DNA of 64,000 nt from Actinoallomurus purpureus (GCF_024055795.1 NZ_JAMXMY010000016.1:62001-126000); one strand, 5' to 3'; numbered from the stretch's first letter, positions 25,479 to 35,006 are shown. The notes: generated by a model not told the origin, from the sequence alone. Translations and numbers: made by a program.

Positions 25479-26915
25479 ATGGACACCGCGCAGCCCCTGC
25501 CCGCCTACTACCGCCTCAAGCGGCGCCTGCTCGCCGACATCGAGCGCGGCGAATACGGCGTGGACGGCAGGCTGCCCACCGAACACGACCTGTGCGCGGC
25601 GTACGGCCTGAGCCGTACGCCGGTCGCACGGGCCCTGTCGGAGCTGGCGGCCGAGGGAGTGGTGATCCGGCATCGGCGCCGCGGCACCTTCGTCGATCCC
25701 GAGTGGATGCGGGCGCTGAGCGCGGCACCGGAGGTCTCGGTGATCACCTGTGACCAGGCGTGGGAGGACCAGCTGCGCGAGGCGGCCGGCAACGACCTGC
25801 GGCTGTCGATCACGTCGGCGCCGCTCAGCGAGCTGCGGGAGGTGTTCCGCCGGGCGATCGCCGAGGGGCGCGGACCGGACCTGGCACTGGTCGACTCCGT
25901 GTGGGTGGCGGAGTTCGCCGAGTCGCACATGCTCACGCCCATCGGGGAGCTGGACCCCGAGTGGGCCGCGGCCGAGCACGACGCCGACTTCCTGTCGCCC
26001 TTCGGCGACGCGTACCGCCTGGAGGGCGACGACATCGTCGCCGTGCAGGCCGACGCGGACGTCACCGGCCTGTGGTACCGCCGCGAGGCCCTGGAGGCCG
26101 TCGGCGCGTCCCCGCCCGCCACCTGGCGCGAGCTGCGCGCCCTCGGCCGTACGCTCGCCGAGGGACTGCCCCGAGAGCGGCACGCCCTGGTGATGCCCGG
26201 CGGCCCGGCCGCGACGGAGACCGCCACGTATGCGCTCGTCGGGCTGCTCGCCGCCAACGGCGCGACCATCTTCACCCCCGAGGCGGTGACGCTGGACTCG
26301 CCCGCCACGGTGGAGACGCTCCGGTTCCTGCGCCGCCTCGTCGACGACGGGGTGTTGCCGGCCGAGGTGGTGACCTACGAGCGCCACAAGGCGGCCCGGC
26401 TGCTGGCGGCCGGGCGGGCGGACCTGTTCGTCGGTGCCAGCTACCACGCCGAGCTGCTCGCCGCCGAGATCGGCGGCACGCTTCCCGAGGTCGCCGAGCG
26501 GTTCGGGTTCGTCCCCCTGCCCGCCGGTCCGCACGGGCCGCCGGCGATCCTGTGCGGCGGCATGGTCTACTGCATCCCCCGCCAGGCGCGGAACCCCCAG
26601 CTCGCGATGCGGCTGCTGCGCGCGGCCACCGCGCCGAAGCGGCTGGCGGACCTGTGCGCGGAGACCGGCCAGCTCCCGCCGCGCCGCAGCGTGCTGGACG
26701 CGATGGCGCCGGTGTCGCCGTTCCACGCCCAGACCGCGGCGCTGCTCGAGCACGCGGTCGTACGGCCGTCCTCGCCGGTGTACGCCCTGGTCTCGGCGCA
26801 GCTGCAGGTGCTCCTGGAGGGCGTCCTGACCCGGCGGTGGAGCCCGGCGGCCGGCGTCGCTCTGGCCGCCGACCGGATCAGTGCCATCACCGGCCTGCCG
26901 GTAACGCGTTTGTAA
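25479..26915 (+). CDS. GntR-type regulator fused to an ABC sugar-binding-protein domain
   Basis: A 478-residue protein. Residues ~5-75 form a GntR winged HTH (YYRLKRRLLADIERGEYGVD, LPTEHDLCAAYGLSRTPVAR, GVVIRHRRRGTFV). The rest (~85-478) resembles a periplasmic type 1 extracellular solute-binding protein (PDLALVDSVWVAEFAE, VTGLWYRREALEAVGASPPA, TWRELRALGRTLAEG, GGMVYCIPRQARNPQLAMRL) but has no signal peptide or lipobox, so it must sense its sugar in the cytoplasm. It lies directly before the mannoside ABC operon. Two matching palindromes, before itself and before the operon, are its likely operators. The ATG at 25479 (GAGGA five bases upstream) is preferred to 25446, which lies inside the operator. 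Confidence 0.85.
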   Translation: MDTAQPLPAYYRLKRRLLADIERGEYGVDGRLPTEHDLCAAYGLSRTPVARALSELAAEGVVIRHRRRGTFVDPEWMRALSAAPEVSVITCDQAWEDQLREAAGNDLRLSITSAPLSELREVFRRAIAEGRGPDLALVDSVWVAEFAESHMLTPIGELDPEWAAAEHDADFLSPFGDAYRLEGDDIVAVQADADVTGLWYRREALEAVGASPPATWRELRALGRTLAEGLPRERHALVMPGGPAATETATYALVGLLAANGATIFTPEAVTLDSPATVETLRFLRRLVDDGVLPAEVVTYERHKAARLLAAGRADLFVGASYHAELLAAEIGGTLPEVAERFGFVPLPAGPHGPPAILCGGMVYCIPRQARNPQLAMRLLRAATAPKRLADLCAETGQLPPRRSVLDAMAPVSPFHAQTAALLEHAVVRPSSPVYALVSAQLQVLLEGVLTRRWSPAAGVALAADRISAITGLPVTRL

Positions 26916-26933
26916 CCCATTGGCCGCTAGCTC

Positions 26934-26962
26934 TTGACGTGGAACGCTCCAGCTTCCAGATT
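26934..26962 (+). promoter_or_regulatory. Promoter of the mannoside operon
   Basis: -35 TTGACG (26934-26939), 17-base spacer, -10 CAGATT (26957-26962). The operator palindrome starting at 26959 overlaps the -10 box and start point, so binding should block transcription. Confidence 0.5.
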
Positions 26963-26984
26963 TGCCACAGCACAGTGGCAAATC
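26959..26984. promoter_or_regulatory. Operator of the GntR-SBP fusion regulator (site 2)
   Basis: Perfect palindrome GATTTGCCAC-N6-GTGGCAAATC, 18 bases before the start of the solute-binding lipoprotein. ATTTG and CAAAT are 14 bases apart, the same as in site 1. Confidence 0.8.
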
Positions 26985-27002
26985 CCCCTGGAGGGAGCGC
27001 AC

Positions 27003-28349
27003 ATGCGTCGGAAATCGGCTTTCGCGGTGACGACAGTGATGGTCGCGGCAGCGTTGAGCGCGTGCGGCGGCAGTTCGTCGGACGGCAAAACGATCAAGGT
27101 CGCGTACCAGAAGTTCGGCAACTTCATCGGCGCCGACGAGCTGTTCAAGAAGATCAAGCCCGTCTTCGAGCAGCAGAACCCCGGGTACAAGCTCAAGCTC
27201 ATCCCCATCGAGGCGGACGAGAACTCCTACTACACCAAGCTCAACCTCATGCGGCGCTCTCCGAACACCGCACCCGACGTCGCGTACGAGGACACCTTCT
27301 TCGTCAACTCCGACGCCCAGGCGCGCTTCCTGATGCCGCTGGACGACAACCTGAAGTCCTGGCCGGACTGGTCGCAGTTCGTCGACAACGCCAAGGTGGC
27401 CGGGCAGGCCGCCGACGGCCACACGTACGGCATCCCTATGGGCACCGACACCCGCGGCCTCTGGTACAACAAGCAGATCTTCGCCAAGGCCGGACTCCCG
27501 GCGAACTGGCAGCCGAAGACCTGGAACGACGTCCTGGCCGCCGCCCGGCAGATCAAGGCCAAGGTCCCCGGCGTCATCCCCCTGAACGTCTACGCCGGCA
27601 AGGGCGTCGGCGAGGCCGCCTCCATGCAGGGCTTCGAGATGCTGCTGTACGGAACGGGCGACAAGCTGTACGACGACCAGACCAAGAAGTGGGTCGCGCC
27701 GAGCAAGGGCATGGGCGACTCGTTCAACTTCCTGAAGACGGTCTACTCCTCCGGTCTCGGCCCCACGCCGCAGCAGACGCTCGACCCGCACTGGAGCGAC
27801 AACGTCGCCGGGCAGGAGCTGCCCAAGGGCAAGCTCGCCATCGACCTGGACGGCTCCTGGCTGCCGCAGGCGTGGATCCCCGGCGGAGCGTCGGCCTGGC
27901 CGCAGTGGTCCAGCACGCTCGGCACCGCCCCCATGCCGACCCAGAACGGCCAGGCGCCCGGCAAGGTCACGATGTCCGGCGGCTGGCTGCTGTCGCTCGG
28001 TGCCCGCACCAAGAACGCCTCGGCGGCCTGGAAACTGGTGCAGCTCGCCATGAACAAGGAGAACTCACTGTTCTTCTACGTCAAGGCGACGCAGGTGTCG
28101 GTGCGCAAGGACGTCGTCGACGACCCGAAGTACGTCGAGGGCAACCCGACCCAGAAGTTCTGGACCGACCTGGTGTCCGTCACCCAGTACCGGCCCGCCT
28201 ACAGCGTCTACCCGCAGATCTCCAACCAGCTGCAGGCCGCGACCGAGGCCGTGGTGACCGGCCAGGGCTCGCCGCAGTCGGCCATGAACGACCTGGCCGG
28301 CCAGATCAAGCAGATCGCCGGGCCGGACAAGGTGGAAGGGAAGTCCTGA
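27003..28349 (+). CDS. ABC sugar-binding lipoprotein (probable alpha-mannoside)
   Basis: A 448-residue extracellular solute-binding protein, family 1. Signal peptide with lipobox LSAC (Cys ~21), then a Gly/Ser linker and the two-lobed binding fold (VAYQKFGNFIGADELFKKIK, GIPMGTDTRGLWYNKQIFAK, TMSGGWLLSLGARTKNASAA). It captures sugars outside the membrane for the two permeases encoded next. The GH38 gene in the same operon suggests alpha-mannosides as ligand (inference). The start has GGAGGGAG upstream; the open frame from 26934 would cover the operator. Confidence 0.9.
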   Translation: MRRKSAFAVTTVMVAAALSACGGSSSDGKTIKVAYQKFGNFIGADELFKKIKPVFEQQNPGYKLKLIPIEADENSYYTKLNLMRRSPNTAPDVAYEDTFFVNSDAQARFLMPLDDNLKSWPDWSQFVDNAKVAGQAADGHTYGIPMGTDTRGLWYNKQIFAKAGLPANWQPKTWNDVLAAARQIKAKVPGVIPLNVYAGKGVGEAASMQGFEMLLYGTGDKLYDDQTKKWVAPSKGMGDSFNFLKTVYSSGLGPTPQQTLDPHWSDNVAGQELPKGKLAIDLDGSWLPQAWIPGGASAWPQWSSTLGTAPMPTQNGQAPGKVTMSGGWLLSLGARTKNASAAWKLVQLAMNKENSLFFYVKATQVSVRKDVVDDPKYVEGNPTQKFWTDLVSVTQYRPAYSVYPQISNQLQAATEAVVTGQGSPQSAMNDLAGQIKQIAGPDKVEGKS

Positions 28350-28386
28350 TGCGTCGTTCGCGCTCACTGGCCGAAAGGACGCCCTG

Positions 28387-29307
28387 ATGGTCGCCGTGGG
28401 CCTGCCCGAGCGCGCCGCCACCCGCCGCCCGCCCGCCCGGCGCGGGCGGCGGGCCGCCGGCCGGGTGCTGCCGTTGGTGCCCGCCTTCGGCCTGCTCGCG
28501 CTGTTCTTCGTCGGGCCGATCCTGTGGTGCGTCTACGCGTCCTTCACCGACATCGCGCTGACCGGCGCGGGCGCCAGCAGCCCCCACCTGGTGGGCCTGC
28601 GCAACTACCGGCAGATGTTCTCCGACCCGGCGTTCGCCAAGTCCCTGTGGCTCACCATCGTCTTCGTCTTCGGCTCGGCCGTCGTCGGGCAGAACGTCGG
28701 CGGCCTCGCGCTCGCGCTGCTCATGAACGGCCGTCGCCGGATCGTCCGCTCGGTCGTCGGCGGCATCGTGGTCGGCGCGTGGGTGCTGCCGGAGCTGGTC
28801 GCGGGGTTCATGTGGTACGCGTTCCTGTCCGACCACGGGACGTTCAACGCGCTGCTGCACGCCGTCGGCCTGCACGGAAAGAGCTGGCTGTACACCAGCC
28901 CGCTGCTGGCCGTCACGATCACCAACGTCTGGCGCGGCACGGCCTTCTCCATGCTCGTCTACTCCGCCGCGCTGTCGAACGTGCCGGACGAGCTCCTGCA
29001 GGCCGCCGCGGTGGACGGCGCGTCGGCGTGGCAGCGGCTGCGTCACATCACGCTGCCGCTGATCCGGCGGGCGATGCTGACCAACCTGATGACGATCACG
29101 CTGCAGACGCTCGCGGTCTTCACGCTGATCTTCGTGATGACGGGCGGCGGCCCCGGCACCAAGAGCCAGACGCTGCCGATCTTCATGTACCAGGAGGCGT
29201 TCAAGTTCTACCACCTGGGATACGGCGCGGCGCTCGCGATCGTGCTGCTCGGCGTCGGCGCCCTGTTCTCGCTCGTCTACCTGCGCGCCATGCGAAAGGA
29301 GGTGTGA
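28387..29307 (+). CDS. ABC sugar permease 1 (MalF/UgpA type)
   Basis: A 306-residue permease with six hydrophobic segments after a ~25-residue basic leader. The EAA loop that docks the ATPase is DELLQAAAVDGASAWQRLRH. It forms the channel with permease 2. No ATPase is encoded in the operon; in actinomycetes a shared MsiK-type ATPase normally serves such transporters. GTG of the second permease follows one base after the stop. Confidence 0.9.
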   Translation: MVAVGLPERAATRRPPARRGRRAAGRVLPLVPAFGLLALFFVGPILWCVYASFTDIALTGAGASSPHLVGLRNYRQMFSDPAFAKSLWLTIVFVFGSAVVGQNVGGLALALLMNGRRRIVRSVVGGIVVGAWVLPELVAGFMWYAFLSDHGTFNALLHAVGLHGKSWLYTSPLLAVTITNVWRGTAFSMLVYSAALSNVPDELLQAAAVDGASAWQRLRHITLPLIRRAMLTNLMTITLQTLAVFTLIFVMTGGGPGTKSQTLPIFMYQEAFKFYHLGYGAALAIVLLGVGALFSLVYLRAMRKEV

Positions 29308-29308
29308 C

Positions 29309-30154
29309 GTGACGGTCGCGTCCCCCACCGCACCGCGGCGGCGCACCGCCGCCGTCGCCGCGTACGCGGTGCTGGTCCTCGTGGGGCTGGCGTTCCTCGC
29401 GCCGTTCGCGTGGCTGTTCCTCGCGTCCCTCTCCAAGGACGCGCAGCTGAACACGTCCATCCCCGACCATCCGACCCTGCGCAACTTCGCCGACGTGCTC
29501 ACCGGCGACAACCTGCACGCACTGGCCAACAGCCTCGTGCTGTCGATGGGCTCGGCACTGCTGACACTGCTGCTCGGCGCGCCCGCGGCGTACCCGCTGT
29601 CCCGCTACGGCCGGCGGTTCGGCCGCCCGGTCCTGCTCGGCCTGCTGTTCGCCACCGGGCTGCCGGTCACGGCGATCATGGTCCCGGTGTACGGCCTGTT
29701 CGTGCAGCTCGAGCTGCTCGACTCCGTCCCGGCCACCGTCCTGTTCCTCACCGCCACCGGGCTGCCGATGGCGATCTGGATGCTGAAGAACTTCATGGAC
29801 GAGGTGCCGATCTCCCTGGAGGAGGCGGCCTGGGTGGACGGGGCGTCCGGCCTGCGGGCGCTGCGGCGGATCGTGCTGCCGCTCATGGTGCCGGGCACGA
29901 CCGTGGTGTTCACGTTCACCTTCGCCCTCACCTGGGGGAACTTCTTCGTCCCCTTCATCCTGCTGATCGATCCCGGGAAACAGCCGGCCTCCGTCGCCAT
30001 CTACCAGTACTTCGGAATCCAGGGAGGGAACACCTCCTACGGACTGCTGGCCGCCTTCTCGATCCTGTACTCGCTGCCCGTCGTCCTGCTGTACGCCGTG
30101 GCCCAGCGCACGCTGGGGAACGCGTTCGCACTGCAGGGCGCCGTCAAGGGCTGA
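29309..30154 (+). CDS. ABC sugar permease 2 (MalG/UgpE type)
   Basis: A 281-residue permease with six hydrophobic segments. The EAA loop reads SLEEAAWVDGASGLRALRRI. The GTG start lies directly after the stop of permease 1, with GGAGGTG upstream inside that gene, so the two are translationally coupled. The next gene, GH38 mannosidase, begins 18 bases later. Confidence 0.9.
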   Translation: MTVASPTAPRRRTAAVAAYAVLVLVGLAFLAPFAWLFLASLSKDAQLNTSIPDHPTLRNFADVLTGDNLHALANSLVLSMGSALLTLLLGAPAAYPLSRYGRRFGRPVLLGLLFATGLPVTAIMVPVYGLFVQLELLDSVPATVLFLTATGLPMAIWMLKNFMDEVPISLEEAAWVDGASGLRALRRIVLPLMVPGTTVVFTFTFALTWGNFFVPFILLIDPGKQPASVAIYQYFGIQGGNTSYGLLAAFSILYSLPVVLLYAVAQRTLGNAFALQGAVKG

Positions 30155-30172
30155 CCCGGAGGAAAAGCCTTC

Positions 30173-33100
30173 ATGCGCATCGCCGCCATCGAGTCGACCG
30201 ACCTGTTCGCCGGCTCGACATCGCACCCCCGACAGATCGTCCGCGTGACGCTCACCGGGGCCGACTCCCGTCTGACCGATATCCGGGTCTCGCTCACCGG
30301 CCCGGCCGTGAGCACCCCCGAGCCGACCGTCGTCGCCCGCCTGGAGCCCGGCGAGACCCTGGTCGCCGAGGTCGGCGTACGGCTCGCCGAGCCCGTCACC
30401 GAGGGCGCCGTGCGCCGCGTCACCGCCGTCGCCGAGACGCTCGGCGCGCCGGAGGCACGGGTCACGCTCGACGGCGAGATCGTCGCCGCCGTCACCGGAT
30501 GGACCATGTGGATGGTCTCGCACTTCCACTACGACCCGGTGTGGTGGAACACCCAGGCCGGGTTCACCGAGACCTGGTACGACCTGCCGGCGGCGGAGGG
30601 ACGCCGCCCGGCCGAAGTGAGGACCGCGTTCGACCTGGTCCGCCTCCATCTGGACGCGGCGCGGCGCGACGACGACTACAAGTTCGTGCTGGCGGAGGTC
30701 GACTACCTCAAGCCCTACTGGGACGTGTACCCGGAGGATCGGGCGGACCTGCGGAGGTTCCTCGACGAGGGCCGGATCGAGCTCGTCGGCGGCAACTACA
30801 ACGAGCCGAACACCAACCTCACCCACCCCGAGTCCACGATCCGCAACGCCGTCTACGGCATCGGCTACCAGCGCGACGTCGTCGGCGGCGACCCGCAGTC
30901 GGCGTGGATGCTCGACGTGTTCGGCCACGACCCGGCCTACCCCGGGCTGATGGCCGACGCCGGGCTGACCTCCACGGCGTGGGCGCGCGGCCCCTTCCAC
31001 ATGTGGGGGCCGAACCGGCACGTCGGCGACAACGAGCGCATGCAGTTCCCCGCCGAGTTCGAGTGGATCTCCCCCAGCGGGCGGGGCCTGCTGACCGCGT
31101 ACATGGCCAACCACTACGGCGCGGGCTGGGTCATGGAGGAGCAGGCGAAGACGCTGGAGGAGGCCGCCGACCTGGCGTACGGCCAGTTCCGCCAGCTGAG
31201 CCCGGTCGCGGCCACCCGCAACGTCCTGCTGCCGGTCGGCGCCGACCACGTCGTGCCGTCCCGGTGGAGCACCGAGGTGCACCGGGACTGGAACAAGCGG
31301 TACGTCTGGCCGCGCTTCGTCGTCGGTCTGCCCCGGGAGTTCTTCGCCGCCGTCCGCGAGGAACTCGGCGAACGCCGTACGGTGCCGGTGCCGCAGACCC
31401 GCGACATGAACCCGGTCTACACCGGCAAGGACGTCTCCTACATCGACACCAAGCAGGCCCAGCGGGCCGCCGAGGTCGCGGTGCTCGACGCCGAGCGGCT
31501 CGCCACGCTCGCCGTGCTGACCGGTGCCGCGTACCCGGCCGAGGCGGTCGACAAGGCCTGGCGGCTGCTCGCGTACGGCGCCCACCACGACGCCATCACC
31601 GGCAGCGAGTCCGACCAGGTGTACGTCGACCTGCTCGGCGGCTGGCGCGAGGCGTACGAGCTGGGCGACACCGTCCGCACCGCCGCGCTCGACCATCTCG
31701 CCGCACGGGCCGACACCTCGGGCCCGGGCCGCCCTGTGATCGTCGCGAACACCCTGTCCTGGGCGCGCGACGGCGTCACGACCGTCCGGCTGACCTTCGA
31801 CGAGCCGCGTCCCGGCGGGCTGCGCCTCGTCGACGACGCCGGCGAGACCGTGCCCTGCCTCGCCGAGGGCGTACGGACGTCGGAGGACGGCGGCGTGGAG
31901 GAGGTCACGCTCACCTTCCTCGCCCGCGCCGTGCCCTCGCTCGGCCACCGCGTCTACCACGTGGTCGACGCCGACGAGGTGCCGGCGGGCTGGGCGGCGT
32001 CCGGCGAAGGCGCGGAGGCGCGCAACGCGGCGTTCGCGGTGACCGCCGATCCTGCCCGCGGCGGCGCCCTCACCTCCATCCGCGACCTGCGGACGGACCG
32101 GGAACTGCTCCAGCCGGGCGGCCTGGGCGGCGAGCTGTATCTCCAGGAGGAGCACCCCACCCACCCGAAGTGGGGCGAGGGTCCCTGGCACCTCCTGCCG
32201 GCCGGGCCCGGCCACGGCACCGGCGAACGCCCCGGCTCCGTCCGGGTCGAGGAGTGCCCGATCGGACGCCGGCTCGTGACCGAGACCACCCTGGACGGGC
32301 TGACGATCACCGGTGAGGTCCTGCTCTGGGACGGGGTCGACCGGGTGGACTTCCGCACCCACGTCGGCGGCTCGATCGGCCAGGACCACCTGCTACGGGT
32401 GGGCTTCGACCTGGACGTCCCCGGCGGCCGCCCCGTGTCCGAGGTGGGGTTCGCCGCCATCGGCCGGCCCTTCGGGTTCCCGGACGCCGACACGGCCGAG
32501 AGCCTGTGGACGCTGGACAACCCGGCGCACACCTGGACCGGGCTGAGCGCCACCGTGCGTATCGCGCTGACGGGCGACGACGGCTCCCGGCAGGACCACG
32601 CGGTCGGGGTCGCCGAGGTGATCGGCACCGACGAGGGCGAGCCCGCGCGCACCGTGCTGGCCGCCCTGGCCGCACAAGGCGTGACCGCGACGTTCGGCCG
32701 CCCCGACGGCCCCCGCTACGGCGCGCTCGACGTCGACTCGAACCTCCCCGACGCCCGGATCGTCCTCGGCGGCCCCGAGGACAACCCCTTCGCCGCCGAG
32801 GTCCTGGCGGCGGCCGGCCCGGCGTACGCCTCCGCGCTGGCCGAGCACGGCCGGGTGTTCGTGCCCGCCGCCCTGCCGCTGCGCGAGGTCTGGGTCCCGG
32901 ACGCGGACCTGCGCGGCGTACGGGACCTGCCCGTGCTGATCGTCACAAGCGACGTCGCCGCGCTGTGCGCCGACCTCGCCGACGCGACGATCGACGTGCC
33001 GCGGCCGGACGGGCTGTCCGGCACCGAGGCTCCCTACGCGGGCCGTTCGGTCGCGCTGCTGAACGCCGGGATTCCGGGCACGGTCACGACGCCGGACGGC

Positions 33101-34408
33101 CGGGTGTACCTCAACCTGATGCGCGCCTGCAGCACCTGGCCGAGCGGGGTGTGGATCGACGGACCGCTGCGCACCGCCCCCGACGGGTCGAGCCTGTCGT
33201 GGCAGCACTGGAGCCACACCTTCGGCTACTCCCTGGCGGCCGGGGGCGGCGACTGGCGCGCGGCCGGGTTCGTGCGGGCCGGGCAGGAGTACAACCACGC
33301 CGTCCTCGCCCGCCCCACGACCGCGCACCCCGGCGAGCCCGCGCCCGTGGACGGGCTGATGACGATCGAGCCGGAGAACGTACTGCTGTCCGCCCTCAAG
33401 CCGGCCGGCGACCCCCTCGCCGCCGCCCGCCCCGGCCACGTCGACCCCGCCGACGGCGTGACGGTGCGCGTGTACGAGTCCGCCGGCCGCCCCGCGACGG
33501 CCCGGATCGGCCTGTTCACCGGCATCACGGAGGCCCGCAGAACCGACCTGCTGGAGTCCGGCGGCGAAAAGGCGTCCGTGAACGCCACAGCCGAGATCAC
33601 GCTGGGCGCCGCCGACATCGCCACCGTGCGCCTGCACCCGGCCTCCGGCCCGGATCGGGCGGCGACCGGGGTCTCCGCCCTGGGGCCGAGGACGGAGCCG
33701 GTCCAGCCGGTCTTCGGGCGATACTGGCAGCACAACAAGGGGCCCGCTCCCCTCGGGAACCTCCCCACGGCGGTGCACCTGTCCCCCCAGCGGCTCGCCC
33801 CGACCGGGTCCGAACGGATCCGGCTCACCGTCGCCGCGTCGGGCCAGGAGGCGGCCGGACGCGTCGAACTGGACGTGCCGGACGGGCTCACGGTCACCGG
33901 CCCGGCGCTGGACTACCGGCTCGCGCCCGGCGGCTTCGCCGAGTACGAGCTGACCGTCGACGCGTCCGGAGCCGCTCCGGGGCTCTACTTCGTGGGGGCC
34001 CGGATCCGCGACGACCTGGGTCAGGTCGTCGAGGACGTCGTCACGGTGCAGGTCGGTGCGGAGCCGGCCGGGGAACCGCTCGACGTCGCCGTGACCTCCT
34101 CCACGCCCCGGCTCCGGCCGGGGGACGACGGCGAGATCACCGTACGGCTCCGCAACTCCGCCGCCGCGCCGATCCGCGGCGAGGCGCAGCTGATCAGCCC
34201 GTACGGCACCTGGGGCCAGGCCCCGGACGTCCTGATCACCCCGTGGACGCAGGCCTTCGAGACGGCCCCCGGCGCCGAGACGGTGGTGCCGTTCGAGATC
34301 CACGCGCCCCGGACGGCGAAGCCGGGCAACTGGTGGGCACTCGCCCGAGTGACGTACTTCGGCCGCCTCCACTACACCGAAACCGTGGCGGTGGAGGTGA
34401 CTCCGTAA
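30173..34408 (+). CDS. Alpha-mannosidase, glycoside hydrolase family 38, with C-terminal NEW3-like domain
   Basis: A 1411-residue enzyme hydrolysing terminal alpha-mannose residues with retention. After a ~110-residue N-terminal beta domain, the GH38 catalytic domain begins with the zinc-binding motif SHFHYDPVWWNTQAG (~117); the nucleophile Asp is in WMLDVFGHDPAYPG (~247), and further zinc ligands are in YGAHHDAITG. Beta-sandwich domains follow, and the last ~110 residues (from LDVAVTSSTPRLRPGDDGEI) resemble a NEW3/CARDB-type domain. This is 300-400 residues longer than common GH38 enzymes. There is no signal peptide, so it acts on oligosaccharides imported by the preceding ABC genes. GGAGG is upstream of the ATG. 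Confidence 0.9.
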   Translation: MRIAAIESTDLFAGSTSHPRQIVRVTLTGADSRLTDIRVSLTGPAVSTPEPTVVARLEPGETLVAEVGVRLAEPVTEGAVRRVTAVAETLGAPEARVTLDGEIVAAVTGWTMWMVSHFHYDPVWWNTQAGFTETWYDLPAAEGRRPAEVRTAFDLVRLHLDAARRDDDYKFVLAEVDYLKPYWDVYPEDRADLRRFLDEGRIELVGGNYNEPNTNLTHPESTIRNAVYGIGYQRDVVGGDPQSAWMLDVFGHDPAYPGLMADAGLTSTAWARGPFHMWGPNRHVGDNERMQFPAEFEWISPSGRGLLTAYMANHYGAGWVMEEQAKTLEEAADLAYGQFRQLSPVAATRNVLLPVGADHVVPSRWSTEVHRDWNKRYVWPRFVVGLPREFFAAVREELGERRTVPVPQTRDMNPVYTGKDVSYIDTKQAQRAAEVAVLDAERLATLAVLTGAAYPAEAVDKAWRLLAYGAHHDAITGSESDQVYVDLLGGWREAYELGDTVRTAALDHLAARADTSGPGRPVIVANTLSWARDGVTTVRLTFDEPRPGGLRLVDDAGETVPCLAEGVRTSEDGGVEEVTLTFLARAVPSLGHRVYHVVDADEVPAGWAASGEGAEARNAAFAVTADPARGGALTSIRDLRTDRELLQPGGLGGELYLQEEHPTHPKWGEGPWHLLPAGPGHGTGERPGSVRVEECPIGRRLVTETTLDGLTITGEVLLWDGVDRVDFRTHVGGSIGQDHLLRVGFDLDVPGGRPVSEVGFAAIGRPFGFPDADTAESLWTLDNPAHTWTGLSATVRIALTGDDGSRQDHAVGVAEVIGTDEGEPARTVLAALAAQGVTATFGRPDGPRYGALDVDSNLPDARIVLGGPEDNPFAAEVLAAAGPAYASALAEHGRVFVPAALPLREVWVPDADLRGVRDLPVLIVTSDVAALCADLADATIDVPRPDGLSGTEAPYAGRSVALLNAGIPGTVTTPDGRVYLNLMRACSTWPSGVWIDGPLRTAPDGSSLSWQHWSHTFGYSLAAGGGDWRAAGFVRAGQEYNHAVLARPTTAHPGEPAPVDGLMTIEPENVLLSALKPAGDPLAAARPGHVDPADGVTVRVYESAGRPATARIGLFTGITEARRTDLLESGGEKASVNATAEITLGAADIATVRLHPASGPDRAATGVSALGPRTEPVQPVFGRYWQHNKGPAPLGNLPTAVHLSPQRLAPTGSERIRLTVAASGQEAAGRVELDVPDGLTVTGPALDYRLAPGGFAEYELTVDASGAAPGLYFVGARIRDDLGQVVEDVVTVQVGAEPAGEPLDVAVTSSTPRLRPGDDGEITVRLRNSAAAPIRGEAQLISPYGTWGQAPDVLITPWTQAFETAPGAETVVPFEIHAPRTAKPGNWWALARVTYFGRLHYTETVAVEVTP

Positions 34409-34413
34409 CGCGA

Positions 34414-34439
34414 TGCGGGGCCCGCCGCCGGGCCCCGCA
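34414..34439 (+). terminator. Terminator of the mannoside operon
   Basis: Perfect 11-bp stem TGCGGGGCCCG / CGGGCCCCGCA with 4-base loop, five bases after the mannosidase stop codon. Confidence 0.75.
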
Positions 34440-34556
34440 ACAGGCAAAGATCATGTGATTTGACGAAACCGTTGCGTTTGATCGGAATTGCCGTTGTCGA
34501 AAGGGGAAAGTGCGGATAGAAGCGACTAATCGCACAGAGAGAGGTGGTGGATCGCA

Positions 34557-35006
34557 ATGTCCGCGCGTCCCATGGCCGGCATGGAGAAGCATCCCGACAT
34601 AGCCGAGCTCCGTGCCCGGTACGACCGCGTCGCCGAGACGACGTCCGCCCACATGGTGGACGGTCTCACCTTCCTGAGCGGCCTGTACCTGGCCATCTCG
34701 CCGTGGGTCATCGGATTCCACGCCCGTACCACCACGCTCACAGTGAACAATCTGCTCACCGGCCTCGCCGTCACCATGCTGGCAGTCGGGTTCGCGACGG
34801 CCTACGGCCGTACCCACGGCGTCGCCTGGGTCGTCCCCCTCATCGGCGTCTGGACGATCATTGCACCATGGGTGATCAGAGGTTCCATGGCCACCATGTC
34901 GACGATCCTCAACAACGTCATCACGGGGGCCCTCATCCTGCTGTTCGGGGTGGGCGCGGCCGGCATGGGGATGATGTCGAACAGGTCCTCGCGACGCCGA
35001 ATGTAG
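34557..35006 (+). CDS. SPW-repeat integral membrane protein
   Basis: A 149-residue membrane protein with four hydrophobic helices in two related halves; the first holds LAISPWVIGF (SPW at 48-50) and the second the variant IIAPWVIRG. This is the SPW-repeat family, common in actinobacteria and of unknown function. A ~30-residue charged N-terminal segment precedes the first helix. The ATG is preceded by a GAGGTGG stretch about eight bases away. It is a single gene: a terminator lies before it and a secreted hydrolase converges after it. Confidence 0.8.
   Translation: MSARPMAGMEKHPDIAELRARYDRVAETTSAHMVDGLTFLSGLYLAISPWVIGFHARTTTLTVNNLLTGLAVTMLAVGFATAYGRTHGVAWVVPLIGVWTIIAPWVIRGSMATMSTILNNVITGALILLFGVGAAGMGMMSNRSSRRRM

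Noticed and set aside
24576-27791. 1071-residue minus-strand frame that contains the MFS fragment
   Set aside because: Only the part below 25406 resembles a protein family; the rest is antisense to the GntR fusion and solute-binding genes.
26916-30172. ABC ATPase gene for the mannoside transporter
   Set aside because: No Walker/ABC signature protein is encoded between the regulator and the mannosidase; a shared ATPase elsewhere is assumed.
29201-32389. 1062-residue minus-strand frame
   Set aside because: Antisense to permease 2 and the GH38 gene, with shadow composition.
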